In this document: one piece after another, positions 1 to 12,340 of the stretch
Layout of the letters: every line of letters starts with the position of its first letter
Position numbering within the stretch: the stretch's first letter is position 1
Assembly: GCF_037975245.1 (NCBI RefSeq)
Contig: NC_092568.1
Span: 24,907,501 to 24,971,500, forward strand
Source of the DNA: Apostichopus japonicus
Taxonomy: Eukaryota; Echinodermata; Holothuroidea; Aspidochirotida; Stichopodidae
Reading direction: 5' to 3'
DNA: 64,000 nucleotides
Position numbers and translations under genes: made by a program
Notes under the pieces: model-generated
Told to the model about the DNA's origin: nothing
Databases searched by the model: none
The model's input: only the letters and a program-made list of their open reading frames with translations

Positions 1-1222
1 CACTGCCACAGATTTCGTCTAGCATTTATTGAGTTATTAAAGAGAGTCCATGCATGCACGTCGAGGTGTCTATATTTATAGGGTAACGAATCCTTATGAT
101 TTCGTGTGAGCAAATCTAGCAAAATCAAAACTGACTGGTCAATTTGAAATTATTCAGAGTTTGTCTTTATTTTGTCTATAGGCTACAACACTACTTTAGC
201 AATGGTAAATGTTTATATGTAACCGTTTGGTCACGTGCCACAGTTGACTTTAGGCAGACGATATAGATCAGGCAGCCTGAATAGATGGCCGCGGGCCAAA
301 TTCGATCAGCAATATATTTCGGCCTGGCCCGCGCAACAAACCTTCTGCTTGCAATATTTCACATATTTGGTTATTGTGTGCACCCATGCTTAATTATTAT
401 GCAAATTGGTCAACTTAGGTATACTGAGAGTTAGATTCTCTTTGGCCCTTTGCTCTAATCAACGTTTTTTGTAAATGTTACCGGTATATTTCTGATCTGT
501 GTCAAATGAAAAACACTTGATTATAACATTGCCTATATATGAACCCACCTGGCACTTTAATGACTTGGACCGTTCGCCCGTATAGCCTTAATTCGTACGT
601 GCCGTGGCGTGCCGTATATATCATACCAAGTGAATTGTTTACACACTTGAATACCCTCATATTTTACTCTTTAATGTTCTTCGAATATGTAAAGGGTTAG
701 AAGACAGTTAATTTCATGGAAGTGTTTCTTGATCGCATTGCATCGTATTATCATATTACCAAATGTTCGTCGGCGCCAAAGAAGCAAAAACGCTAAAGGA
801 TTACAAAGCGAAAACAACCGTTTGGTCATTGGCAATGACCAGCTGATACCAATGTTATTCACTGCTGGGGCAACACACGAGACAGCTGTTCCATTTTCTT
901 AACCTATTATATGCACTTAATGTAGGCCGATTCCTGACTTGTACATGCCATCTTCCTCTGATATATACGGTACCGTAGTTCTCATTCATACTTGTATTTC
1001 GAACGCCAAAGGGGCCACTAATGCATTAACTGTGATTTTTAGACATTTACGATTTACTCATTTAAGCGAAATTAAAATTGTTCGACACGTAATGACTTGC
1101 AGGTTGAATTTATGATCGATACGGTATATATTACAGTCCCTGTACATCGTTTATTAACTGAAAATGACTTCAAACGATGCACGGAGGTATCTGTCCATTT
1201 GGCGCGCCATAATGTTTGACAC

Positions 1223-1228
<6 letters not shown>

Positions 1229-1304
<76 letters not shown>
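1229..1304. repeat. (TA)n microsatellite
   Basis: About 38 uninterrupted TA units. Shorter TA tracts interrupted by CATATAA lie at 1690-1731. Confidence 0.97.
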
Positions 1305-1306
<2 letters not shown>

Positions 1307-1904
1307 AGCAGGCTGGATAATTGGGATTGAGAGTAGAATGTGCATGGGGTTCGACAAGTTTATCAATCATCTAGGCCGTAATCTCAAGTCATATTGAAAT
1401 TTAATAGTATCTATTTCTCCAAAAGATCTTTGCATGCAGTACAACAGAAGTCAGAATGCTGAGTATACATGTTACACTATACGGTTACCAATGACACGTA
1501 TACATCATTTACCAATTGTTCGTTCAGCCTGGAAATCAAAATTACGACCTTTGACTGGATTCGTCAATTAAGACCTACAACATTAGTGTACTTTATAACC
1601 CTACAGTGCTTAAATAAATGTAAGCATGCAGAAGACCATGGATCCATTTCCGATGGAATCTAGAAGTTTCTCGCCCTTTCTGTCTATAGGCTATATATAT
1701 ATATATACATATAAATATATATATATATATATACAATCTCAAAGTCTTTGCCATTGGTGGTGGAAGTCACATTCGTATGACTATAGCTATAAATAAGTTG
1801 CTAGTTTTGGGCTGTTCATCCGGCTTATTGTCTCCTAATTGAAGGGGATCAAATAACAGCGTTTAAAGTCCTTGATTGTAGTAAGAAGGATAAATCAAGT
1901 CAGA

Positions 1905-2000
1905 CTCGGCTCGATTAAAAGCGTAATCTCGAAGCTAACGGTTCCGTTAATGGCTTTCACATAAATAAACAGACGAGGAAAGGGAACAGTTTCCTTTTTT
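1905..2000 (-). repeat. Diverged repeat, inverted relative to 3113-3205
   Basis: On the minus strand it contains CGTCTGTTTATTTATGTGAA followed by AGCCATTAACGGAACCG. The plus-strand copy at 3113-3205 has CTGTCTGTTTATTTATATGA and AGCCATTATAGAAACGG. The two are about 1.1 kb apart in opposite orientation. Confidence 0.5.
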
Positions 2001-3112
2001 CCCCTGCTTTTTGTGTCATAGTCGGCAGTACACGAAGATGAATTAGATGCATCGGTCTGGTGATAAGATAATGCCAATCTATATATATATATCTAGCTTT
2101 CCCAATCGACACAACTGTTTCACGTCGAACCCATATGTAATATAATTATAGTCAGATTTCCGCCTGCGACATAATTCGCTCATTTTAGAAAACTAGGATG
2201 CATGCATTTTGAAGAAATTAAAAAATTGAAGAGGAAACCAGGTCAAAAGTGAATATGTCATTGCGAGGTTATAAGTATACCACCAATAACTTGTGCTGCA
2301 AATCTATTTACCTCTTTACTATCCTGAGATGACAGAAAGTACAGAAAGGAGAAGCCGGATGGGGGTGTGTGGGTGGGGTGGGAGGTATAATGCAACACGG
2401 CGATATAGTTAATGTCTTTTTATTCCCTCTTCAGCCAACCCATTCCATGGTCTCCAGGCCCAAGTGTCAACAATGATATAACAAAACGTTATATATGCCT
2501 GACCATGCACCACAAATTCTTTTCATTATAACGCAGCGCTACCTATACAACCAGAGGAAAGAGCGATCGACACAAATTTAAAATGTATGACATTTATTGT
2601 TTTTTTTTTCTTCTAACATTTGGTCCAATATACCTTGCAAATAGCCTTAATAATCTTTAAATCGATCAATAAAACATGTATGTAAATTTATTATTGAAAT
2701 TTGACTTTGTTTGTTTACTTGTTTTAGTTTTGTATGGAGAAGACAAATTGTACACAAAGAAGAGATGTACTGTCTAAAGTGCAGGAAACCTAAAAACAAA
2801 ATAAATTTTTACTTGCTTGCTCATATCAATTCTTGCAAGTTGTGTTTTACAAATGTTGAAATATTTGTTTGTTTTTGTGTCTTTTAGACTCTGAATCCAA
2901 TACAGACGAATACAGAGTCACGTGTACCTTCAATGATCTTATAGTAATCATTTATTTCTATCATTATTCCAAAACATGCACAATGCAACAACTTTAACTA
3001 ATCCGTCAAGATTTATTTTATGGTATGTTAGACAGACTTTTGAATTATTTAATCGAATATTTAGCTAATACTGTATCAGGAGAAGATAAGATGAGGGGGG
3101 GGGGGCGGGGGA

Positions 3113-3205
3113 AAGAAACCAGGAACTATCACTTTACCTGTCTGTTTATTTATATGAAAGCCATTATAGAAACGGCACAGTTGTACGGAATTCGTTTAAT
3201 TATTT
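3113..3205 (+). repeat. Diverged repeat, inverted relative to 1905-2000
   Basis: Partner of the copy at 1905-2000. The open frames crossing the two copies read through the repeat in the same phase (LFIYVKAI and LFIYMKAI), so the parent repeat may once have been coding. Confidence 0.5.
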
Positions 3206-5110
3206 AACTGTGCATATAATGCCATATGTATGGCTATATTATATATACTAGAGGATTATGAACAATGTATATATATTTTAAGACCATAAAACACGAGCTT
3301 GGTGCACTCGTTATGTTCCTTATTTGCAAACATATATCTGGGAAAAAGCTTCTTGTTCTTCTTTTCATTTTGGCTCAATGGCATCGGCTAAGTTCAAAGA
3401 TGACTTATCTGAGTAGCTGATCACATATAAGATGTTTTACTTCTGTTTATGTTTAGTGAATACGTTATGAAAAAATAGTCACGTGTATTTCTGGCATTAT
3501 TTCTCCTGACCATATCACGTGTTACTCGGCACAGTCGTTTTCCATATTCTGGTTGTTCCGGTTTTCAAGCATTCAGCTTTAAAAATATGCTATTTTTCTG
3601 GCATATACTCCAACAATGCGAAATTGATGAAGTCGTCCTAAATGTTACTATGAACCTATTTTTTTTTTTTAAATAAATTTTAAGAACTCAATCAAAAAAT
3701 GTTATTTTATATAATTTCATATAATCAACAGATTCCTTTTGGATGAAATTCAACATAATTTGACCTTGACAAATCTGCAACGTATTATAAATATGTAATT
3801 TGAGGCCATTCAATTCTAATGTCTCCCTCTTGTGTTTTGCGTTGCCTTTGAGGAACTGTCCTAATTCTCTATGTGTTAGACTAAGAAGTCCAGTCACTTT
3901 TATTGGTTCAAAGTCATAGGTTTAAAGGAACATTTCTCAAAAAAAAAAATAAAAGTGATATTGAAATCGATACAACCTCGAGTGATAGCAGTACTTCTGA
4001 AGGTGCATGTACAACATATACCAACTACTTTTGTGCCTAAGTCATTGTTTAAAGTAAGCCATGAGTACAAGTAATTCGCCTATATTCATATACAGTGTGT
4101 GCATGTATGCATGATATCAGTATAGTATCAACAATTGCTAATTCTATACAAGAGATAAACGAAACAGAAGGAAATGAAATCGAGGGAAGATGAACAAATG
4201 AGAAGAAGAAAAAAGATGTATTGTTGCAAACTAACGTGCACCATAACATACCCTCCCCTAAACACCCCTAATCCCCCCCCCCCCACCATCCCACCCCTAA
4301 TACCCCAACCTATACAAAAACGAAGTCTCCAATGGTACAATCAATCGATTCTGTCACGTGGAAAATGAAAAAGAAAACTTAAACCTGAGATAAACAACTG
4401 AGTATTAGTCACATCGGTTGTTGGTTGCGCGCAGTCAGTCGTTACTGTTTGATCAACTGTGAATAACATATTTTCTCGGCCAGCCGGCTGATCGTGCAGG
4501 GGGCATTCACTTTATGCAATTAATGTTTCCCTCAACGCCTTGAACTGTCTGTGACCTGATATATATCATGACGATAGGATTGCTGGCTTCTACTCGATTG
4601 GTGAAGCACAACCGCCTGGAGGAGACAGTGACGAACACTAATGAACAAGTTGACCGACTTGTCTAATGTTTTAAGGAATAAGAAACTGATAAAATGCGAC
4701 ACTCTACTTCCGTTGTTTATAACTTGCCAATTACAAACAACCATCACCGTTCATATATATCATGGGATACGCATCACGTGATATCACGTGACACGTTTTG
4801 TTTTTTGCTGATTCATAAGTGGACAGTGCAGTTCGGGTATTTATTACCAATGATAAAGTATCCGTGAACGACTTCCTCTCTTTTAACCAAAATATCATAT
4901 TATCAGTATCAATATATTCGAACACATTGATATTGGTTTCATGTAGGTTTTTATTTATATTTATGTTAAATTTAAAGTATTCAACAGGTTAACTCAACTA
5001 AGTTTCTACGAGTGCCATCTAAAAATATTTGGTTGGACCATAGGAGTAGACAAAATAAAAGAATAACCCTCACTGTAAATAATAATGATCATAATAATAA
5101 TCAGCAGTAA

Positions 5111-5378
5111 TTTTTTTTTTACGACGCTTAAGCGACCACAAATGTGGGAGAAACCCGCAAGGGCTTATGGATTACAACTTACACGTCGGGTGGCTTCCAA
5201 TTCAACACTTTTAACTCAAAATTAGAAAGTCATTTCAGATGGGAAAACCGTATAGATAACTCTTGGATGAAAAACTCACCTAACTATGACTCGGCCGGGT
5301 ATCGAACCCGGAACCTCCCGATTGCTAAGCCGCACTGCTTCATATGCCACCGTCTTTATCCACTCGGCCACAGCACCG
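5111..5378 (-). mobile_element. tRNA-derived SINE
   Basis: Read on the minus strand, the 5' end has an intact Pol III A box TGGCCGAGTGG (5360-5370) and B box GGTTCGATACC (5298-5308), about 50 bp apart. This spacing matches serine/leucine-type tRNAs with a long variable arm. A unique-looking body of about 170 bp follows, and the 3' end is an A-run (T-run 5111-5120 on the plus strand). The acceptor-stem ends do not pair, so it is not a functional tRNA gene. Clear target-site duplications are not visible. Confidence 0.72.
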
Positions 5379-5504
5379 GTATGCAATATAATGAACATAT
5401 GGGCAACGTTAGCCGGTAATTAGTATAAGAAAACGAAGTTCCGATTAGTGAAAATTGGTTGTCCAAATTTTTCTTTGTAGTACATGTGTGTGTGTGTGTT
5501 TTGC

Positions 5505-5562
5505 GGCCCGAATTGAAATATTTGGCTCGTGGACTGCCTATTGAGAAACCGTGGTAAAGGCA
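5505..5562 (-). mobile_element. Possible hAT terminal fragment
   Basis: On the minus strand this reads CACGGTTTCTCAATAGGCAG followed by GAGCCAAATATTT and CGGGCCGC. This resembles the ends of hAT elements of the CAGTGGTTCTCAA type. The opposite end is not found, so the fragment call rests on resemblance only. Confidence 0.25.
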
Positions 5563-5933
5563 TGCATGTGGAATTTGTTCTGAGAATTCTGGCTCTCGTA
5601 TAATTATGACCAGTTTTGTGCCGTCATGTTCCTGCGCCCTCTGAAATGGATTAACCAACTGGTCCTATATATACTAAAGAGAAGTTCTGGTTCACACGGT
5701 ATTTTCCTACACTTGTATAGAGTATATAGGCATTTGAAGAAAATATCAGGAATGTCTTCATATTGCGGAATCAGCCTCTTGAAATGAGCTAATTTTTAGT
5801 ACCTTTTTATATTTATAGATTTGCGTAAATCGTGCGCAAATGCGCTCTCTGCACTATACTCCCTGCACTATGTTATTGTTAGTCAGTGTTTTGCTTCTTT
5901 TACAGTGAGCAAGCAGTTAACACAGGAGGTTCC

Positions 5934-5938
<5 letters not shown>

Positions 5939-5995
<57 letters not shown>
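5939..5995. repeat. (TA)n microsatellite
   Basis: About 28 uninterrupted TA units. Confidence 0.97.
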
Positions 5996-5997
<2 letters not shown>

Positions 5998-6913
5998 ACC
6001 TGTACAAAGCTTATCCATACTTGGCTGACTGTGTTCAACACCGTTGCACCCAGTTTGAAAAAAAGGTGCTTTTCCAGTATTCGACTACAATTTATAGCAG
6101 GTGGCATATAAGCTCATGATTTATTTTTTGGCAATTTTAATTAACTGTCACACACACGCACGCATACGCTCAATGTAATAAAAATATGAATTACGTTAAA
6201 AATGAAAATATTCTCATTAAATCATTTGGAATCTACAATGGACTATATACAGATGAACCTCTTCACTGTATACTCTATAGTGAACCTCAAATGTTGTTTT
6301 TGTAATCTTTATTATTTAATGTTGTAAGGCAAGCTCATGTATATATAAAGTGAAACAAGTTGCGCATGACAGTCGCTGTTTCTCGTTACAATTATTTATC
6401 AGAGTTTTCTGAACGTTTATTGCATTCTTTCGTCCAAAATAAATCGTCTTCTCTTTGCTAAACTGTCTCACAAAACTACATGTTATGCTACCAAATATAA
6501 GTCGGCTGCATGACGTGGTAGATGACGTCGCTGCATATCTCTAATAAACAGACATATTAATCTTGCTGTTTTAATTAACTTTTTAACATTTCCGCAACAA
6601 AAGATAAATAACTAAACAACGTGTACGAGGGTGTTAACGGTATACGTATAATGTACATGATGTACAGAGACAAGAAAGGAGTCTGGAATAGTTAAGATTG
6701 GGGGGGGGGGGGGGTGGCTTTCGGTGATGTATCTATAACCTGTATGTAGCTGAGTTCATTTAGTTGCACTTTCCTAAGTGCATTCTCAATCGACTCAAAA
6801 CTTGTCCTATATAGTGTACGCAAGATTAATTTGCAGTTATGTAGGTCGCCGTTGTGAGATGAGTCAAACGCTTCTCCTGGAAGTTCATGGAATATTCTGT
6901 CCTCTAGGCTATG

Positions 6914-7190
6914 CTCCAGTGTAAGCTATGCTCCAGCGTAAGCTATGTTCCAGGGTAAGCTATGCTCCAGTGTAAGCTATGCTCCAGTGTAAGCTATGAT
7001 CCAGTGTAAGCTATGCTCCAGTGTAAGCTATGCTCCAGTGTAAGCTATGCTCCAGTGTAAGCTATGCTCCAGTGTAAGCTATGCTCCAGTGTAAGCTATA
7101 GGCTCCAGTGTAAGCTATAGGCTCCAGTGTAAGCTATAGGCTCCAGTGTAAGCTATAGGCTCCAGTGTAAGATATGCTCCAGTTTAAATG
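6914..7190 (+). repeat. 17/19-bp minisatellite, 16 units
   Basis: The unit is CTCCAGTGTAAGCTATG (17 bp). Units 11-14 instead end in ATAGG and are 19 bp, and the last two are decayed. Variant units are clustered, as expected from local array expansion. Confidence 0.95.
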
Positions 7191-7639
7191 GAGTATTTAA
7201 TTCAGATATATGGTTCTGGTTGACATGCGTGTACTCTCACACTGTAAGTATATCAGCAATCTGTTTAACAGACTTACATTATCGACCGCCAATTACGTGA
7301 CCATATTTAGCGAGGCTGTTTAAGTGATTCTCTTAACTTCAGGAGATGATTTCCTTTTTCAATATTAATTACGCTATTGTTTCTACCTTTTATATTCTGT
7401 CAGTTTTATAGATTGTATTATTATGAAAATTCCTGAACATTTTGTTCTGTTCATTATTGCTATAGCGGTGCAAAACAATTATTGAGGGAATCCTTCTCTT
7501 TCTGAGTACATTCCAAATCTCTGATAATTACATGAAAAGAGCCTATATCCCCCCCCCCCTCTCTCCACCCTCCCGTCTCTGGCCCACCGACAAGTTTGAA
7601 ATGTCGCCATCACAAAATCTCTGTAAAGGTCACATATGC

Positions 7640-7772
7640 TATGAGATTTCAAACAATGGGGATAATTTGCACATTCTTACATTTACAAACGACATTCTAA
7701 TTATCTCTGAAAGAAAACATGACATAAACACGTTACAAAGTATAAACAAGAACATTAATTGTAGTAAATTAT
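7640..7772 (+). pseudogene. Relic resembling a LINE reverse transcriptase
   Basis: The plus-strand frame encodes NNGDNLHILTFTNDILIIS followed by ERKHDINTLQSI. This aligns by eye with the catalytic-core pattern of non-LTR reverse transcriptases, where a FADD/YADD box is followed by I-L-I-S and D-L-x-x-L-Q. The second aspartate pair is damaged (FTND in place of FADD), and the frame ends after 80 codons. If correct it is a dead, 5'-truncated fragment of about 45 codons. The match is short and could be coincidence. Confidence 0.35.
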
Positions 7773-9230
7773 AGTCATTATAGAATTTTTTTATTTTGGG
7801 TTTATATCATATTACATTGTGCTTAGATTGTCTCATTACTATATAACATGTTCGCAAATGTGACAGGTTTCCAAGGTAATGAAAAAAGAAAGGGAAATGT
7901 AAAAAAGAAATGTCTGGATCTTATTGAGTGATGTAACCCAGATGATTTCTGTGTGACCGATTTCATGATGTTTCTCCATGTATAATCAGCCGTTCCCTTG
8001 GCTGGAATAATTTATCTTTTCCAGAGTGTAGTCAAGCGTGACAGACGACATTTTCTCAACAGTCTTTCCCGCCAACATTTATCATATCTGTCAATGATAA
8101 GTGGGTCGGTGGCACGCATAATATCAGCGAGTTAGCCACAAAAAAAAAAAAAATAATAATAATAAAGAGGTTTTTTTTACAGTCGATATTATCTGGACTC
8201 GTGAAAGTTATTTCCGGTGAACAGGTGAAGTGGTAACATGCATGGCTTGGTTATTGAAAATGTCGTGTAAGGGTATATAATAAAATAACAAGTCAAGGAT
8301 GACTTCATATGCAAAATATTAAGTTTTGGATATGGAGCAGACCTTTAAAAAAACCATTGCTTTCAGTCCAGGTTCTATACCACATTTATTTTTAAACATT
8401 TACTCTTTAAACATATGAGGTTCAGCAGTCAAAGTGACTGGACTTTGTAGTTTAACGCACAGACCATTAGATGTGTTCCTCGGATTAATATAAACCTCAA
8501 GAAGTTGCCAAAATGGTGACAAAGTGGTGTTGAATTTGAGCCAATGGTGGACTGGTTGTTAATCTGAAGTTAAAAGAAGAACTGTTGGTTGACTTATGAG
8601 ATTTGATGAAACGTTAAATAGATAGACTTGGTCTGCAGGAGGGTATGACGTCATCAACCATAAGAATATGAGATATCAATACTAAACTGTTGTCTGACTT
8701 CATCCTCTAAAGTCATGCAAACAAAGATGTATGCAGACTCTGTATGGAAATTGAGGTTATTTTGCTCACCATTATCTAGTACTTGTAAATCCCGTTAATT
8801 ATACGCGTCGTTTGGTTCAATTGTCAAAGGGAAACCCAGGGCATTAAATTGTCCGTTGTCTCAAATTTTTAAATTTTTGCTAATATTTGGCTCGTCATTT
8901 GTTTATGAACATGGTTAAAATGAGTTTCATAAAAACCTCATCAATGTATAATTAGTTAATAAACACTGGAAGTTGCATGAAATTGTTTCACCTTCCTGGT
9001 ACAATTAGGTTACTACATACGCAGTATATACTCTTGTATGTAAAACGATGTAGCCTAGCTATAAACAGAGTTTTAGGAAGGCTACATTCGGTACAACGAA
9101 TGGATGCAGACATGTTGGTAACCTTGAAGTGAAGGTTTCTATGGTGATGATGTAACTTTTCCGATCAATCATGAGCGACTATTTACACATAATTGCAAAA
9201 CTGTTTAGGAAAATAACAAATTCGCGGCCG

Positions 9231-9471
9231 GGGCATAGGGCTGGGGGTTGGGCGATGGAGGCTGAAACCCTCCGTATAGACTGCCCCCCCCCCCATCCGC
9301 GTCATGCATCATGTGTGCCAAACTTCACAAGTTACAGAACAAGAGTATTGTGCCCCTCCCTGAAATTGTTGGTGTCCCTCCCTTAAATTGTTGATGCCCC
9401 TCCCTTAAGTTGTTGGTGCCCCTCTTTAAATTGCTGGTGCGCCTCCAACTCTGAATTCCCGTCTACGGCCC
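9231..9471. mobile_element. Candidate hAT-like or GC-rich dispersed repeat
   Basis: The right end, reverse-complemented, begins CAGGGCCGTAGACGGG; the left end is loosely similar (CGGGGCATAGGGCTGGG). The interior has a run of 11 C (9284-9294) and four ~25-bp units of the type GTGCCCCTCCCTTAAATTGT (9350-9442). Similar GTGCCCCTCC sequence recurs near 40139-40210 and 51819-52085, suggesting one dispersed family. Confidence 0.35.
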
Positions 9472-9536
9472 TGGTATAAAAAATAAAAAAAATCAGCCAT
9501 TTTCAATGAAGATCGATGTGCTTTGTTTAAGATCAC

Positions 9537-9753
9537 AGATGGTATAATCTACGCACTAACCAGTCGCGAACGCTTCATTTTGTTGTACTTTTGAAGATAT
9601 GAACCCGCTTAACTCCAAGAAACTCTGATCAAATGAAGTCTACGAAATTGAACATTATGGATCGTTGACCCGTAAGTACCGCGTGAACGCTCAGGCCTGT
9701 AACTGTATAGTATGTAGGACGAGTGTAACTGAGCTATGCGATCATACCATCAT
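9537..9753 (+). repeat. ~220-bp dispersed repeat, copy 1
   Basis: Shares with 10703-10921 a sequence running from GGTATAATCTACGCAC through ATGAACCCGCTTAACTCCAA to GCGATCATACCATCAT. Small indels and substitutions are scattered throughout. No terminal repeats or coding capacity were seen. Confidence 0.85.
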
Positions 9754-10702
9754 GTGAACATTCTTCAATATTACTGATAATAAAAATAATAATAAAATAT
9801 GGCAAGTGCAAACCACATACACAGGATGGGTCCAATTTACATCAGTTTATAAGTTATTAGCTTCTAAAACTCAATTAGGTCTTTCATCTTATCTTATTTT
9901 ACTGTTTAGTGTTTAATACATACCGTACGAGATTAAATTGAGAACGGAATTTGAGAATACAAATACATTTGAAAAGCTCGAACTCATATTAGTTTGGACA
10001 TTTGATGTTATAATTATAAACTTTCAATGTACTAACATTTGATGATGACACAGGGAATATATACTATGACCTCCTTTAAGTCAATTATAGGCCTTTCAAC
10101 TGTTACTGTTTCAGTTCGATTCTGTTGATTTCGCTCATTCAACGGAGTCCAATTAAGAACACTCTGAGTTTGAACAGAAATAACAATTTCGGAAAATATA
10201 CCATGATATAGTGTTTAGAAAGTTCAACAAAAGAATAGGATAAAAAAGATATACAATAAAGGATACACAAACCCAAACAATTTTATTAATATATTGATCT
10301 ATATTATAGAGATACTTGTCACGAACAAATTGCCAAACACTGCTAGGACAAATCTCAGTTCATTTGGTAAATACCACAAATTTAATGTCTTTTCAAACAC
10401 CAAGCCCGATGACTTGATCAAGTATAAAATATGACATCATCGAGCCACACGTGCTTCAACTCTTCAACAAAAGAATATGAAATGGACGATAAACGATATA
10501 GCAGTAAATTACATATAAATATAACTACCACATTGAGTTTGGAGATATCAGTAAACCTAAGATAAAAATCTTTTGCCAGAAAGAAAAGTGACATTTAAAA
10601 AAATATCTGTGAAGGAAATTTGCCATTTTTACAAATATATATTTTTTTGCAAATATCTTTTTCCCCTCACACAGAGTACTATAGTTTTATGTTAAAGATG
10701 AT

Positions 10703-10921
10703 AGATGGGGTATAATCTACGCACAAGCCACTCGCGAAAGCTTCATTTCGTTGCACTTTTGAAGATATGAACCCGCTTAACTCCAAGAAAATTTGATCAA
10801 ATGAAGTTGAAGAAATTGAACATTATGGATCGTTGACCCGTTAGTACACCGCGTGAACGCTCAGGCCTGTACCTGTATATGTAGGACGAGTGTAACTGAG
10901 CTATATGCGATCATACCATCA
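10703..10921 (+). repeat. ~220-bp dispersed repeat, copy 2, inside a second direct repeat
   Basis: Second copy of the unit at 9537-9753. It is flanked on both sides by another direct repeat of about 70 bp: ATTTTTACAAATATATATTT at 10625 and a similar ATATTTACAAATATATATTT near 10932, both continuing through CTCACAC. The arrangement suggests insertion with duplicated flanks or an incomplete ~306-bp tandem duplication. Confidence 0.82.
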
Positions 10922-12180
10922 TAATTTTGCCATATTTACAAATATATATTTTTTAACAAACATCTTTTTTTCCTCACACTAAGTAATATAATTTTACTTA
11001 TACACTCTGCAGAATCGAAATTGAAGCTTTTTTTTTTAATGAAAAACAATCATGATGTTGTAACTTCTTGTTATACATCACAGTATAAGGTGCATATGAT
11101 AATTGAACCATAAGCATTAACCTTTGTGATATAGAAGAGCGACGTGTGATATAAACTATATACCACAAAAACAGCTGTAAGGAAACATCTTATTCAATTT
11201 CAAGTTGGAAGACATCATGTTGATTTTCAGAATTATATTCATGAAGAGAATGGATACTTGAGTAAATCCAAATAGTCTATGATATCATCGTTTATTTTTC
11301 GTTACTGCATTGTCTATTCGCCTAATAGATATGGATATTGCAAAATTGTAAGTCTAAAAATATCAACGTTTTTTTTAATATGATCTGATATTTGGTATTC
11401 TTTTCTGTTTAATTTGACGGCATTGAACATATTAAGTATAAAGACAAATGAAAATAAACAATGGCAGTATGACGTCACGCATTGACAACATTGCATCACC
11501 TTACCACGACATTTAAACAATGGCATCTCCCAAACGAATCACGATTTCTGTACGAGTTGTTCATCGCAAACATCTCTATCATTTGCACTAAGGGACGAAG
11601 ATTTGGGTGTGTTTTTCCTTTAATTGTTTAGTTGGTCCAAAATTACAGAAACATAATTCATAACAAACTAATACATATCAAGTAATGTTAACAATACGCA
11701 TGAACAAGCGTTGAAAATTTCTATAAAAAAAAAATATTAAAAAAAAAACAGGAAAGAAGACGGTTCAATACACGGGTGGTTTCTATGACGTCAGAAATGA
11801 ATGCATTTTCGTAAAGAAACAAAAATAGGGGTGTAAAGAATAACAACAGCTTTCTGCTTCGTTAAGTCTACTAATAGGTTGAGCAGTAATACGTAGATAC
11901 AGTTTCACATTTATATCTGTCAGATTGTAACATTGTAAGATTTCGACATGATTAATCACCTCCAGTCATCCTAGATATGTTTTCTTTTCTGGATTATAGT
12001 GACTTTCTTCAAATCTATTTCGGGATCATTGGGGATATCTTATGAATGATATGGGGTGCCTAGATCATCCAATATGGATGAGATGTATTAACTGTGTCAC
12101 AGACGATACATTCCATGCGTACAATCAATCATTTTGACCTAACCTACTTATGTTGGTATGTCAGTAACCACTACGTCCAT

Positions 12181-12340
12181 GTGTGTTGTGTGTTAGTATA
12201 TGAATCGATCCACTCTGTGATAACACATATATGTAGGCCCCCTACGTGTGTTTTGTGTTAAGATGAATATACCCTTCCACAGTGTGATAACACATGTTAT
12301 GTGTGTTGTGTGTAGACATATCCACTCTGTGATAACACCC
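12181..12340 (+). repeat. Three imperfect units of 40-65 bp
   Basis: Units begin GTGTGTTGTGTGT or a close variant at 12181, 12246 and 12301. Each ends in a CCACTCTGTGATAACAC-type block. The block between the conserved ends varies in length. Confidence 0.8.

Larger units (their letters stand above)
1..5110. other. Intergenic, no gene supported
   Basis: AT-rich anonymous sequence. It includes a GC-rich short inverted repeat (GCGGGCCA/TGGCCCGC, 291-332), (TA)n tracts, the inverted repeat pair at 1.9/3.1 kb, an 11-G run (3095-3105), a 12-C run (4273-4284) and a double TCACGTGA E-box palindrome near 4776-4792. Open frames are short and show no coding character. Confidence 0.6.

Noticed and set aside
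5288-5375. Functional tRNA gene
   Set aside because: A and B boxes are good, but the acceptor-stem ends do not pair and an A-tailed body follows, so a SINE head fits better.
5144-5658. Overlapping open frames of 91 and 100 codons
   Set aside because: The first lies almost wholly within the tRNA-derived SINE and the second only runs into its tRNA head; neither shows coding character.
6914-7190. CRISPR-like array
   Set aside because: Units are contiguous with no unique spacers, and the sequence is animal genomic DNA; it is a minisatellite.
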